DNA of 64,000 nt from Aplectana chamaeleonis (lineage: Eukaryota; Nematoda; Chromadorea; Rhabditida; Cosmocercidae). The stretch covers positions 372,001 through 436,000 of the forward strand of contig JAPDOI010000107.1 of NCBI GenBank assembly GCA_029168955.1, written 5' to 3'. Shown piece by piece: positions 1 through 11,907 of this stretch. The notes under the pieces are model-generated. The model was not told where the DNA came from and did no database searches. It was given only the letters and a program-made list of their open reading frames with translations. Both the position numbers and the translations under genes were made by a program. Positions within the stretch are counted from its first letter, which is position 1, and every line of letters starts with the position of its first letter.

Positions 1-1258
1 CCTGCGCACTCTCTATGACGTCCTGCACACTCCCGTTAGGGTTCTTCACACTTTCTATGACGAACTGCGCCCTACCACTTTCTGTGACGTGCTGCACACT
101 CCCGTTGGGGTCCTGCACACATTCAATGACGTCCTGCACACTCCCACTGGGGTCCTGCACATTCCTACTTAGGACCTGCGCACTTTCTATGACGTCCTGC
201 ACACTCCGATTAGGATCCTGCACACTTTCTAGGACGTCCTGCACACCCTCACTGGGGTCCTGCACACCTTTTATGACGCCCTGCACACCCCCACTGGGGT
301 CCTGCACACTTTCTATGACGTCTTGCGCGCTCCCACTGGGGTCCTGCACACTCTCTATGACGTCCTGCACACTTCCGCAGGGGTCCTGCACACTTTCCAT
401 GACGTCTTGCACACCCTCACTGGGGTCCTGCACACCTTTTATGACGCCCTGCACACCCTCACTGGGGTCCTGCACACTTTCTATGACGTCTTGCACACTC
501 CCACTGGGGTCCTGCACACTTTATATGACGCCCTGCACACTCCCACTGTGGTCCTGCACACTTTCTATGACGCCCTGCACACTCTCACTGGGGTCCTGCA
601 CGTTTTCTATGACGTCCTGCACACTTCCGCTGAGGTCCTGCCCATTCCAACTTAGGACCTGCGCACTTTCTATGACGTCCTGCACACTCCGATTAGGGTC
701 CTGCACACTTTCTAGGACGTCCTGCACACCTCACTGGGGTCCTGCACACCTTTTTATGACGCCCTGCACACCCCACTGGGGTCCTGCACACTTTCTATGA
801 CGTCTTGCGCGCTCCCACTGGGGTCCTGCACACTCTCTATGACGTCCTGCACACTTCCGCAGGGGTCCTGCACACTTTCCATGACGTCTTGCACACCCTC
901 ACTGGGGTCCTGCACACCTTTATGACGCCCTGCACACCCTCACTGGGGTCCTGCACACTTTCTATGACGTCTTGCACACTCCCACTGGGGTCCTGCACAC
1001 TTTATATGACGCCCTGCACACTCCACTGTGGTCCTGCACACTTTCTATGACGCCCTGCACACCTCTCACTGGGGGTCCTGCACGTTTTCTATGACGTCCT
1101 GCACACTTCCGCTGAGGTCCTGCCCATTCCAACTTAGGACCTGCGCACTTTCTATGACGTCCTGCACACTCCGATTAGGGTCCTGCACACTTTCTATGAC
1201 GTCTTGCACACCCTTACTGGGGTCCTGCGCCACCTTTTATGACGCCCTGCATTTTTTG
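1..1258. repeat. Minisatellite array A, 42-bp unit with ~483-bp higher-order repeat
   Basis: The unit is about 42 bp, made of two 21-bp half-units of the form GGTCCTGCACACTTTCTATG followed by a CACTCCCACTGG-type half. A variant segment beginning AGGACCTGCGCAC recurs at 171, 654 and 1136, giving a higher-order period of 482-483 bp (23 half-units). The array begins before the window. Because 42 is divisible by 3, long open frames run through it on both strands; I read them as by-products, not genes. Confidence 0.95.
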
Positions 1259-1447
1259 CATCGCTAAACGACGCGCAGAAGTTATCATGACCCACGGCCA
1301 AAAGTGCGCTCCACGGACAAACTCGGTTGCCCCGAGGCACGTAAGAGGTGACTCGGGCTGATTTTTTGGTAATCGATAAATGTCGCACCCACCTAAATGT
1401 TGGTACCATTTCATACAAGTTTTGATCGGCAATTCCTAGGATATGCG

Positions 1448-1458
1448 GGACACATGCA

Positions 1459-1497
<39 letters not shown>
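1448..1497. repeat. (CA)n microsatellite
   Basis: About 50 bp of nearly pure CA dinucleotide with a few interruptions in the first half. It lies 190 bp after the end of array A. Confidence 0.95.
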
Positions 1498-1499
1498 CG

Positions 1500-2360
1500 G
1501 GACATAACTGCTTTAAGTATAATGATTCCGCAAACAAAAATTCTGGTACTTTCTGCTCTTTGTGGTTGCTAGCATCAACTATACACACAAGGAGAGTAAA
1601 TACTAGACATGGGACCGAGCCGAGTAATTGAACGAATAATATTCTATGTAAAATTCTTTCGGATAGATGTATGAACACGGAAAATTGTCCTGCATTGGTT
1701 TCAGATTAATATTAGGGAAATTCTCACGAAAATTGGAAAAAAAATTGAAGAAAAATCGAATAGCCCAGTATCAGTGCTCGGCAAACTTTCGACTGCGGGA
1801 TATTCGTATTCCATACACTTGAGTTGGCCGAATGTTCAAAAATCGAATATCATGGCTCTACAATTGAATTAAATTTATCAGCGAGAGGGAGAAATGTGTG
1901 TTTTTTCTCAAACCTACCTAAGAAAACAGAAGGTACAGGGTCACGATAAAAGACACAAGCAAACTTTTGATAAACAAAGACGAAACAAAAAGACACAACC
2001 CAAAATCGAAAAAATAAAAACTTTAAAATCCGCCTTCCAGCGCATTCTGGAACAGCTGTTAGTTTGAGAGGACAGTTTTAATTAAATTTGCAATGTTCTT
2101 TCAGACCAAAAATAAACATGTAACAAGAGAATCGTGCACGCAAAACACGACAGCTAGGCAAAAAAAGAACAATCTTGGGCCAAACAGTCAGCTGGATTTG
2201 TCTTCGTTGATCAATCAGAGAATGGGAATACTGGACTATTGATCGCGTCATCACTAGCCATGACGAATTTTGCGCCAGCCGTTGGGGAGTTGACGTGTAT
2301 TCGGACAGTTCTTGGCCCAATCACGGCTTCATTGATGATGGATGATGAACCCGGAGTTGG
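1500..2360. other. AT-rich stretch without recognised gene
   Basis: Only short open frames occur, with stops in all frames and A-runs. I see no recognisable protein similarity or structured repeat. Confidence 0.5.
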
Positions 2361-2361
2361 T

Positions 2362-2600
2362 GGGTTAGGCTAAAAAGTCCTCTCGAGGACTTTTCACTAT
2401 ACATTCCATCCGATGGCCAAAATCGCGTCGGATCGGAATTTCGGATACTCCCGATTTTGCAAAACCGACTCATCGGATAAAACGGATACTGGCCCGAACG
2501 AGAATTTCGGATAACGGATCCTATCCGAAACGAGAATTTTTGACCGGATCGGATATCGGATATCCGACCGGATAAAATCGGATCCACCGGATGATTCGGA
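2362..2600 (+). repeat. TCCGAT-rich terminal segment, left member of an inverted pair
   Basis: Dense TCCGAT/ATCGGA iterations follow the sequences GGGTTAGG and ATACATTCCATCCGA. The reverse complement of 4560-4895 begins with nearly the same two blocks. A 20-bp piece containing a small CTCGAG palindrome separates the blocks only here. The two segments may be the ends of a 2.5-kb DNA transposon with subterminal repeats. I found no clean target-site duplication, so the boundaries are approximate. Confidence 0.5.
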
Positions 2601-2792
2601 TGAAAAAACGGATAGGAAAAATTTTCAGTAGTACCGAAGAGTCAACTCCGTGTATTAAAGCAAATACAATTCTAAAGCCAAATATAATCTTCATATATTA
2701 TTCGTTGAAACAAACAAAACACCGGTTTTGGGAAATTTTAAAGCAATAGTTGACATGAGAAGTTGAACCGGTACTAGTAAACCTTCAGGGCT

Positions 2793-2914
2793 GGAATTCA
2801 CGAAACGTTAACCACGTTTCAGCCATGGTTTGAGGCTAATCGATTTGCACACGATGTGCATAGCCATGGCTACGCTAGCCATGGTTGAAACGTGGTTAGC
2901 GTTTCGTGAATTCC
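2793..2914. repeat. Hairpin element with ~37-bp arms
   Basis: The arms at 2793-2829 and 2878-2914 are inverted copies with a few mismatches, starting GGAATTCACGAAACG. The loop is about 48 bp. It has the shape of a small foldback MITE. Confidence 0.8.
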
Positions 2915-3176
2915 ACCCCAGATTGGAAAAAAAATTACAACAAACTATCGTGGTGACCATAAAACAAGACATATTTGGAGATCTTAGACTGATATGGTAG
3001 CTTTAATCATACAGCGCATTTAAAGACACCGTTCAGTCGACTATTTCGGTGTCGTCTTCCGACAAATCTTCCTCTCCGAAAGTGGATCGTCACTATCCAA
3101 GTCAGCTTTATCATAATCGGATTTGACCTCACTGCGCCCATACTTTTCGATGACTACATGTCAGTACAGAGAAAAT

Positions 3177-3480
3177 TTAGAGGTCTGACAATTGGAATGT
3201 AATGTAGCGAATCCTAGGCAATTGAATATTTGAGGCCGCATTCCTCGCAACGGAGTCGGCCGCGGCACGCCGCTGCTCGCTTAGGAATTTCAACAGTGGA
3301 AACCAGAAACCTTCCGAGGTAACCAAAATGAGGCGTAAGCAAAATGCTCTGGCCGTACACAGCACGAAACATAGAAAAGTTCGAGCACAAGTTCCAGGAA
3401 TCATTTCGGCCGCTCTTTTCAATGTTAGCGTCCGGAAAGAGGCGGTTGACTTCACAACACCCACAGTTTCCCTCCCCTTT
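3177..3480. other. Intergenic stretch, open frames not recognised
   Basis: Two overlapping minus-strand frames of about 90 codons exist here, but neither resembles a known family and neither has convincing splice signals. I leave it as non-coding. Confidence 0.35.
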
Positions 3481-3599
3481 CAAAATACGAATAGTTAGTG
3501 ACCGAGAGGTTTGATATTTTTTACAAAGTTGTTTTGCTAAGTGGGCTTGTTTGACAGATATACGACTAACATCTGAAAAGACTTAGCGTTCCCCATTGG

Positions 3600-3660
3600 A
3601 GGTTGGCGCAAACTCGGTGCAAATATGTTATAGCATATGGCACCGAGTTTGCGCCAACCT
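3600..3660. repeat. Perfect 21-bp-arm hairpin
   Basis: The left arm 3600-3620 and right arm 3640-3660 are exact reverse complements (AGGTTGGCGCAAACTCGGTG and its mate), with a 19-bp loop. It could be a very small MITE or a structured RNA if transcribed. Confidence 0.85.
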
Positions 3661-3944
3661 TCAACAGTGAGCGCGAGGTCTCTTCAGGATCCATTCCGAC
3701 GTTACCTAAGCTAGCGGCGGGTACGAGTGCTCATAGAATCGTGACGAAGGATGACACGCTTCGGTTCTCCGCCACTGAATGGAAGATTGGGATTTTGTCA
3801 GATTCAAGTACAGGAGTAAAACATCCTTCCTGGATCCCTCTCTACAGTACCGCGCACTTTTTTTTGCAAAAAAAGCGTTTTGGGGCCTTTTTATGCGCTC
3901 TTAAAACGCCGCATCGCGGTAAATCACTTTAAAATCGACGGAAT

Positions 3945-4510
3945 GTGTTTTCTGGTAGTTTTCGTGTTCCTCTCAGTGAGGCGAATGCAATGGTACGTGT
4001 AGAAAGTCTTAGTAGTAAAGCACGTGCTGCTGCAGCCAAGTCACGCTACAACATTCTGCGTGCAATTGCTGGCACCGCCTGGGGCAGCACAAAGGAAGTT
4101 CTGCGTAAAACGTATAGAACCATGGTACTGCATGTTTCGAAACCTCCGAGCACTCGCGTAGAGGACCACAGATGGCTCAGTACACACGTTTCATGACAGA
4201 ATAGTGACTGCTCAGCCCAATCCCGTATATGGCGGTGTGCCTCCTCTAGTCGATGATAGTGAAGCTTACCTGCTCAGGCGTACTCGAACCATCCTAGCAG
4301 GTCTTCGATACGGTCATTCTACCTACGTGAAGGCCTACGCACAGAGGATTGACCAGTCAGTCCCCGATAAATGCCCTGATTGTCAACGTGTTGGACATGA
4401 TTCATTGCATCTATCTTCATGTCCGGTGAGACCTACAACCCTGTTTGCTCTATATTTATGGTACAAGCCGTTTGATTTCGAATTTCGAACAAGACAGAAA
4501 CAGTGAGCAG
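3945..4510 (+). pseudogene. Degraded 3' fragment of a J-family non-LTR retrotransposon
   Basis: One segment reads KARAAAAKSRYNILRAIAGT, parallel to [16 protein letters not shown] in the fuller copy at 35-40 kb. A second, in another frame, reads LRYGHSTYVKAYAQRID then CPDCQRVGHDSLHLSSC, matching the C-terminal CxxC...H...C knuckle of that family. The intervening piece is deleted and the frame broken, so this is an old 3' fragment. It lies between the two TCCGAT-rich segments. Confidence 0.7.
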
Positions 4511-4559
4511 TGGGTCAGGAATTACCTTCAGGGCGCGAGTGTTGAATTGAGTAAAATGA

Positions 4560-4895
4560 ACGCAAATCTATTTGGTTTTATCCGAAATTATCCGATTTTC
4601 ATCCGAAATTATCCGATTTTCATCCGATTTCGATCCGATCGATTATCCGTTTCAACCGTTTTTCTATCCGATTATCTGGTTTTCTGATCGGATCCTTCAA
4701 TTTTCACTTTTTCGGATATCGGATATTTCGGATATCGTGTTTTTCCGTCTGATCGGATTTCGGATCAATCCGAAATCGCCATTTTGACGTCGGATCGGAT
4801 TTCGGATAATTATCCGATCGGATTATCCGACCCGGATATCCGAAACCGACTCCGTCGGATGGAATGTATACTTTTCACCCTAACCCGCCATCGCC
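4560..4895 (-). repeat. TCCGAT-rich terminal segment, right member of an inverted pair
   Basis: Read on the minus strand it starts GGGTTAGGGTGAAAAGT then ATACATTCCATCCGA, followed by dense ATCCGA iterations. It mirrors 2362-2600. Confidence 0.5.
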
Positions 4896-4899
4896 GTCT

Positions 4900-5715
4900 A
4901 GCGCACTCCTCAATAGGCGCAGTGCCTCACCGTTGGCCTGTGGAGAGCGCCGATTCATTAGCGAACACCAATGTTCGCGGTTGAGAGTTTCGAGGGAGGT
5001 AAGAAGGTAGTTAAAGCGTAGTAACTTTGAAGTTTAACTCTAAGATTTTCATAGTAGCTTTATTTCGGCCCTAGATTTTAGTACACCGATGTTAGTCAAT
5101 ACTAATAACCTCTCAGTTAACATTGATGTTAAAAGTCTTGGGTAACATCGTAGTTTGGCAGGTTTACTACCACCCCAGATTTGGCTTTGATTCGCCATCG
5201 CGCAACCCCTTGATCTCAGTATCAGGGTCCAGAGCAAACGTAGAAAGACCGTTCTTTTCGCATTTAATACACTTTAGAAAGGTGAATAACTGTTCAAAGA
5301 ATGGTCCGGAATGGTTACCTGAGATTCGAGAAAAAGTGTCAAAACCACGTCATTTTGGTCGAAAAAATGTTCATCTCCTTTTTTTTTCAGTTGGCGTTCA
5401 CGATCTTGTTGGAACTCTTATCGTTGAGCTAGAGTGCTCATTTTTGGCCAGGAAGCTGGTTTTGTTTGCACCTAGCTCCTGTCAAATTTTGAAGTTGGTA
5501 GCTCAATTTTTGCGGAACCTCAAATTTGAGGGTAAAGAAAGACAAAAACACGTAAACATGTTATTAAAAACCAACCGACGTTTGCTTATTCGTAAAAATG
5601 AACTAGTGAAATAAACACTGTTACTGATAGGCTTTTGCTCAGGATTTGACGGGGCAACGCTTCAATCAATACGGCGGGATCTCGGAAGTACTTTTTGAAA
5701 CGCCGCACGGTGTGA
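4900..5715. other. No recognised gene
   Basis: A 163-codon plus-strand frame at 5123-5614 has no motif I recognise and reads like untranslated sequence. A TTTTTTTTTCAG-like acceptor occurs near 5390, but no partner donor and frame could be assigned. Confidence 0.4.
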
Positions 5716-6975
5716 CTCAGAAGAGCGCGACAGAACGCCGTAGATACTGTGCGGGACCCCAGCAGGAGTGCGAAAGACGTCGTAGAACATGTGTGTGACC
5801 AAAGTAGGAGTGCGCCGGACGCCGTAGAAAGTGTGCGGGACCCAAATGGGTGTGCGCAGAACGCCGTAGAAAGTGTGTGGGACCCAAATGAGAGTGCGCC
5901 GGACGCCGTAGAAAGTGTGCGGGACCCAAGTGGGAGTGCGCCGGACGCCGTAGAAAGTGTGAGGGACTCAAATGGGTGTGCGCAGAACGCCGTAGTAAAT
6001 GTGTGGGACCCAAATGGGTGTGCGCAGAACGCCCTAGAAAGTGTGTAGGACCCAAATGAGAGTGCGCCGGACGCCGTAGAAAGTGTGCGGGACCCACGTG
6101 GGAGTGCGCAGAACGCCCTAGAAAGTGTGTAGGACCCAAATGAGAGTGCGCCGGACGCCGTAGAAAGTGTGCGGGACCCACGTGGGAGTGCGCCGGACGC
6201 CGTAGAAAGTGTGCGGGACCCAAATGGGTGTTCGCAGAACGCCGTAGAAAGTGTGCGGGACCCAAGTGGGAGTGCGCCGGACGCCATAGAGAGTGTGTGG
6301 GACCCATATGGGTGTGCGCAGAACGCCCTAGAAAGTGGGTGGGACCCAAATGAGAGTGAGCCGGACGCCGTAGAAAGTGTGCGGGACCCAAACGAGAGTG
6401 CGTCGGACGCCGTAGAAAGTGTGCGGGACCCACGTGGGAATGCGCCGGAAGCCGTTGAAAGTGTGCGGGACCCAAATGGGTGGGCGCAGAACGCCGTAGA
6501 AAGTGTGCGGGACCCAAGTGGGAGTGCGCCGGACGCCGTAGAGAGTGTGCGGGACCCAACTGGGTGTGCGCAGAACGCCCTAGAAAGTGTGTAGGACCCA
6601 AATGAGAGTGTACAGGACGCCGTAGAAAGTGTGCGGGACCCAAGTGGGAGTGCGCCGGACGCCGTAGAAAGTGTGCGGGACCCAAATGGGTGTGCGAAGA
6701 ACGCCGTAGAAAGTGTGCAGGACATCAGTGGGAGTGTGCAAGATGTAACAGAAATTGCGCAGGACATCAGTGGAAGGGTGCAGGATGTCATAGAAAGTGT
6801 GCAGGACATCAGTGAGAGAGTGCAGGACTATAGTGGGAGTGTGCAGCACCTTATAGAAAGTGTGAAGGACATCAGTGGAAGGGTGCAGGACATCAGTGGG
6901 CGTGTGCAGGACGTCATAGAAAGTGCGCAGGGTATCAAATGGAGTGCGCATGACGTCAGTGGGTTTACTTTGATC
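5716..6975. repeat. Minisatellite array B, 42-bp unit, composite of two subtypes
   Basis: Tandem 42-bp units run in the opposite orientation to array A. From 5716 to about 6715 the units are of the GTGCGGGACCCAAATGGG / CGCAGAACGCCGTAGAAAGT type. From about 6716 to 6975 they change to GTGCAGGACATCAGTGGGAG / ATGTCATAGAAAGTG, which is the reverse complement of the array A subtype. One array therefore contains both subtypes. The 407-codon minus-strand frame here is a consequence of unit length and is not annotated as a gene. Confidence 0.95.
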
Positions 6976-7021
6976 TAACACCACCAGGCATAAATCATGT
7001 CAGAAAGGAAACCTTTAGGAA

Positions 7022-7680
7022 AAATAAATGAAATTACTGAAAGTTTAGGTTCCTGGCAAGAGTAAAGATTTGGCATGGTCACAAAAATATACTCAGCAAA
7101 AAAGGGAAGATAAAGAAAAATGGAAAAAAAGTTTTGAAATATTCCTGAGAACGATTTGGCGTAGAATAATTTGTTTTTCGGGAAATGAAGTGAAATAGTT
7201 GAAAGTATGATTTGGCAGTCGAGTTTGAACCAACTATTGATAAGAGTTGTGCAGAACGTGAGATCGCCTTGTCTGTGCTTATCCGTAGAACATATCAAAG
7301 CGAAATCACGCGTGGAATGGGAAGCATCGAAACTTTTTCGGGAGCTGTAATGCGGCGATCTTCACGTATTAGGTGAAGCAAAATCAACACGCGTGATTTC
7401 GCTTTGATATGTTCTACGGATAAGCACAGACAAGGCGATCTCTCGTTCTGCACAACTCTTATCAATAGTTGGTTCAAACTCGACTGCCAAATCATACTTT
7501 CAACTATTTCACTTCATTTCCCGAAAAACAAATTATTCTACGCCAAATCGTTCTCAGGAATATTTCAAAACTTTTTTTCCATTTTTCTTTATCTTCCCTT
7601 TTTTGCTGAGTATATTTTTGTGACCATGCCAAATCTTTACTTTTGCCAGGAACCTAAACTTTCAGTAATATTCATTTGAA
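7022..7680. mobile_element. Large foldback (inverted repeat) element, ~290-bp arms
   Basis: 7022-7312 and 7387-7680 are almost perfect reverse complements. For example, TGGCATGGTCACAAAAAT on the left matches ATTTTTGTGACCATGCCA on the right. About 70 bp separate the arms. The identical protein-like frames on opposite strands are only the mirror image of the repeat. Transcription would give a long hairpin RNA. Confidence 0.9.
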
Positions 7681-7920
7681 TCGAACAGTGGACAGATTTT
7701 CGAAGTTTTATGTACGACTTTCTGTAAATCTTGACATGGTTACTCGTTAGTGTTTGTTAGGTGTTAGTAGAGCCAAATCCAAGAATCTAAAAGCTTTATT
7801 CGGTTAACCGAATGAAAACCAGTGACATTTTGGATTTGGCTCTACCAACATCTAGCAGATTTTCGCAATCATTTAATAATTGGTAAACTTCGAAAAGCGC
7901 TGCTAATCGAACTGTCATTA

Positions 7921-8390
7921 AAGGCAGTGTTCACAAAGAAAAAGTTGCACGTTTTTTGGCTGAAACGTAAACTTTGGGTCTCTCTAAGAAGATCAAGAAA
8001 GAAAGTGCGACGAAATACGGCCGACAAGTTGGTAAAAATCTCGTGGACCAGCCAACCCATTGGGCCACTCCGCCCACGTCCTATAACAGTTTCCCTGAAT
8101 TCGTGGTTAGATGAGCGATGGTTTCCGGTCTAAAGCCCCGTTCTTCCTTTCATTCTCAGCTTCTCTCTCTCTCTCTACTCAGGTCAGCTCGCACACATCG
8201 GCTGCAAAAAACGAGAGTTACAAGCCTCGGACAACTCGTACACAATGCTTCCCTTGCTGTATTTCAAGGGGCCATAACTCCGTTTCCAGGGGTCTTGTAC
8301 GATTCCAGGGACATCACTGAAATCAGCATGGGACCGTTTTCAAGATTGGCCGAAAAATAGAAAAACGACTTTTATCGTGAACACTGCCTT
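7921..8390. mobile_element. MITE-1 copy 1 (TA-flanked, TIR AAGGCAGTGTTCA)
   Basis: The left end reads TA|AAGGCAGTGTTCA and the right end is its reverse complement followed by TA, so the 470-bp element is bounded by a TA duplication as in Tc1/mariner-type elements. Internal sequence (AAGTTGCACGTTTTTTGGCT, CTCGTGGACCAGCCAACCCA) recurs inverted in the copy at 38196-38672. There is no transposase frame. Confidence 0.9.
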
Positions 8391-8391
8391 T

Positions 8392-9073
8392 AATTGATTA
8401 GGTCATCTATTCAGTCGGCAATTTCAAAAAGGTCTTTTTCCAGATATGTTTTCAAATTCAAAAACTTCGAAAGGCCTCAATTGACTTTGCTCATCAATTC
8501 AAGTTCTCGTTCCTGAAGGAGGTAGATCAAATTATCTCTGCAATAAAAGTTTTCTAAGCAGTGTTATTTGAGCTACTCGTTCATCTGAGAATTATGGAAA
8601 GTTATATTCGAGGTCATTCATCAAAGCGGAAATTTCAGAGTGGCCTCATTCTATTTGAGATTTCTTACATCCGAGAGTTTGCCAGAGACACTGTTCGAAC
8701 TACTTTCGCTTTGTTGAAATAATTGTAAAAGGTTCTTCGGAAATACGATATTCGCATTATCTGTTCAATTAAAAGCTAGCGTCGAATGTGCATGTCTACT
8801 TTGTACTATACGCTGACTGAATCAAATGACTTGAATTTTGATTCGTCCTTAAAAGTCCTCAAATAACTTATCATTGAATTATTAGAGAAGTCGGAAATCC
8901 CGGATATCCCGTAAATTCAAAAGAAATGTCCTCAAATATACGTACAACAAGGTGCGCACCCACGCCGCTTCGCGGCGTACTTACAGGCGTGTATTTTGAC
9001 GCATAAAATAATCGAGTCATTGCCAAATGAGAACCTAGTTATTATCGTTCCTGGAAACCCAATCCGTTCCCAC
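8392..9073. other. No gene seen
   Basis: AT-rich sequence with no sustained recognisable frame, between MITE-1 copy 1 and array C. Confidence 0.5.
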
Positions 9074-11815
9074 AAACTTTCCACTGCGTCGGCGCACTTA
9101 CAGTTGGGTCCAACACACTTTTCCCGGGGCTCGGCCCACTCACATTTGGGTCCCACACTCCCACACACTTACCCTGGCGCTTAGCGCACTCCCCCTTGGG
9201 TCCCGCACACTTTCCCCGGCGCACCCTCAATTGGGTCCCACACATTCTCCGGCGCTCAGCGCACTCTCGCTTGTGTCCCTACACTTTCCCCGGCGTTCAG
9301 CGCGATCCAAATTAGATCCAACACACTTTCCCCACATTCCCAGTTGGGTACACGCATTCCCAGTTGGGTACAACAGACTTTTCCCATTTGGGTCCAACAC
9401 ACTTTTATCGGCGCTCGGCGCACTCCCAGTTGGTACCGTACACTTTATACGGCGCTCAGTGCACTCCAAGTAGGGTCCAATACACTTTTCCCGGCGCCAG
9501 AAGCACCCCCAGTTGGGTCCAGCACACTTTTCTCGGCGCTCGGCGCACTCCCAGTTGGTACCGTACACTTTATACGGCGCTCAGTGCACTCCAAGTAGGG
9601 TCCAACACACTTTTCCCGGCGCCAGAAGCACCCCCAGTTGGGTCCAACACACTTTTCCCGGCGCTCGGCGCACTCCCATTTAGGTCCCGCACACTTTTCC
9701 CGGCGCCAGAAGCACCCCCAGTTGAGTCCAACACACTTTTCCCGGCGCTCGGCGCACTCCCATTTAGGTCCCGCACACTTTTCACGGCGCTCGGCGCACC
9801 CACTGTTGGGTCGAACACACTTTTTCCGGCGCTCGGCGCACTCCCAGTTGGGTCCCACACACTTTTCCAGGCGCTCGGCGCACTCCTAGTTGGGTCCAAT
9901 ACACTTTTCCCGGCGTTCACTTTTGGGTCCCACTCACTTTTCCCGGCGCTCGGCGCACTCCCAGTTGGGTCCCGTACACTTTCGCCGGCGCTCGGCGCAC
10001 TCCTAGTTGGGTCCAACACACTCTTTTCCGGCGCTTGACGCATTTTCAGTTGGGTCCAACACACTTTTCTTGGCGCTCGGCGCACTCACTTTTGGGTCCC
10101 ACACACTTTTCTCTGGGCTCGGCGCACTCCTAGTTGGGTCCAACACACATTTCTCGGCGCTCGGCGCACTCCCAGTTGGGTCCCGTACACTTTCGCCGGC
10201 GCTCAGCGCACTCTCGCTTGTGTCCCTACACTTTCCCCGGCGTTCAGCGCGATCCAAATTAGATCCAACACACTTTCCCCACATTCCCAGTTGGGTACAC
10301 GCATTCCCAGTTGGGTACAACAGACTTTTCCCATTTGGGTCCAACACACTTTTATCGGCGCTCGGCGCACTCCAAGTAGGGTCCAATACACTTTTCCCGG
10401 CGCCAGAAGCACCCCCAGTTGGGTCCAGCACACTTTTCTCGGCGCTCGGCGCACTCCCAGTTGGTACCGTACACTTTATACGGCGCTCAGTGCACTCCAA
10501 GCAGGGTCCAATACACTTTTCCCGGCGCCAGAAGCACCCCCAGTTGGGTCCAACACACTTTTCCCGGCGCTCGGCGCACTCCCATTTAGGTCCCGCACAC
10601 TTTTCCCGGCGCCAGAAGCACCCCCAGTTGAGTCCAACACACTTTTCCCGGCGCTCGGCGCACTCCCATTTAGGTCCCGCACACTTTTCACGGCGCTCGG
10701 CGCACCCACAGTTGGGTCGAACACACTTTTCCCGGCGCTCGGCGCACACCTAGTTGGGTCCCACACACTTTTCTCGGCGCTCTGCGCACTCCCAGTTGGG
10801 TCCCACACACTTTTACCGGTGCTCGGCGCACACCCAGTTGGGTCCAACACACTTTTCTTGGCGCTGGGCGCACTCACTTTTGGGTCCCACACACTTTTCT
10901 CGGGGCTCGGCGCACTCCTAGTTGGGTCCAACACACATTTCTCGGCGCTCGGCGCACTCCCAGTTGGGTCCCACACACTTTTCCAGGCGCTCGGCGCACT
11001 CCTAGTTGGGTCCAATACACTTTTCCCGGCGTTCACTTTTGGGTCCCACACACTTTTCCCGGCGCTCGGCGCACTCCCAGTTGGGTCCCGTACACTTTCG
11101 CCGGCGCTCGGCGCACTCCTAGTTGGGTCCAACACACTTTTTTCCGGCGCTTGACGCATTTTCAGTTGGGTCCAACACACTTTTCTTGGCGCTCGTCGCA
11201 CTCACTTTTGGGTCCCACACACTTTTCTCTGGGCTCGGCGCACTCCTAGTTGGGTCCAACACACATTTCTCGGCGCTCGGCGCACTCCCAGTTAGGTGCC
11301 ACACACTTCCGTACACTTTTCTCGGCGCTCTGCGCACTCCCAGTTGGGCCCCACACACTTTTCCAGGCGCTCGGCGCACTCCCAGTTGGGTCCCTTACAC
11401 TTTCGCCGGCGCTCGGCGCACTCCTAGTTGGGTCCAAGACACTTTTCCCGGCGTTCACTTTTGGGTCCCACACACTTTTCCCTGCGCTCAGCGCACTCCC
11501 AGTTGGGTCCCGTACACTTTTCTCGGCGCTATGCGCACTCCCATCAGGTCCCACACACTTTTCCCAGCGCTCGGCGCACTCCTAGTTGGGTGCCGTACAC
11601 TTTCGCCGGCGCTTGACGCATTTCCAGTTGGGTCCAACACACTTTTCTCGGGGCTTGGCGCACTCCTAGTTGGGTCCAACACACTTTTTTCCGGCGCTTG
11701 ACGCATTTCCAGTTGGGTCCAACACAGTTTTCTCGGGGCTTGGCGCACCCCAATTGGGTCCTGTACACCCTCCCCGGCGCTCAGCGCACTCCTGAGTCCC
11801 GCACATTCTCTGGTC
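9074..11815. repeat. Minisatellite array C, ~42-bp unit with ~947-bp higher-order duplication
   Basis: Units are of the form GGCGCTCGGCGCACTCCCAG / TTGGGTCCAACACACTTTTC. A distinctive run starting GGCGCTCAGCGCACTCTCGC occurs at 9251 and again at 10198, so a block of 947 bp is duplicated; later duplicates are offset because of unit loss. The half-unit pattern (CACACTTT..., GCGCACTCC..., GGGTCC) is shared with arrays A and B. Long frames on both strands reflect the unit length. Confidence 0.95.
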
Positions 11816-11907
11816 AACGGTCACCGGTCAACGGTCACCGGTCAACTCTTAGCCGTTTATTATTATGTATTATATGGTTTTTTGTTATGCACACATACTA
11901 CCCAAAT

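Noticed and set aside
15..800. 261-codon frame in array A
   Set aside because: Same reason: a repeat-unit by-product without splice or start context.
1194..1678. Cys-Val repeat frames over the CA run
   Set aside because: They translate a (CA)n microsatellite.
2365..2376. TTAGGC nematode telomere repeat
   Set aside because: A single occurrence, not a tandem array.
5586..6809. 407-codon minus-strand open frame with SCTLSTAS-type repeats
   Set aside because: It lies wholly in minisatellite array B, whose 42-bp unit keeps all frames open; equally long frames exist in other frames and on the other strand.
6975..7679. Two identical ~100-codon frames on opposite strands
   Set aside because: They are mirror images within the foldback element.
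9364..11201. Frames of up to 287 codons in array C
   Set aside because: Overlapping long frames on both strands arise from the tandem unit length.
1..11815. CRISPR array
   Set aside because: Repeats are contiguous with no unique spacers, and the genome is eukaryotic.
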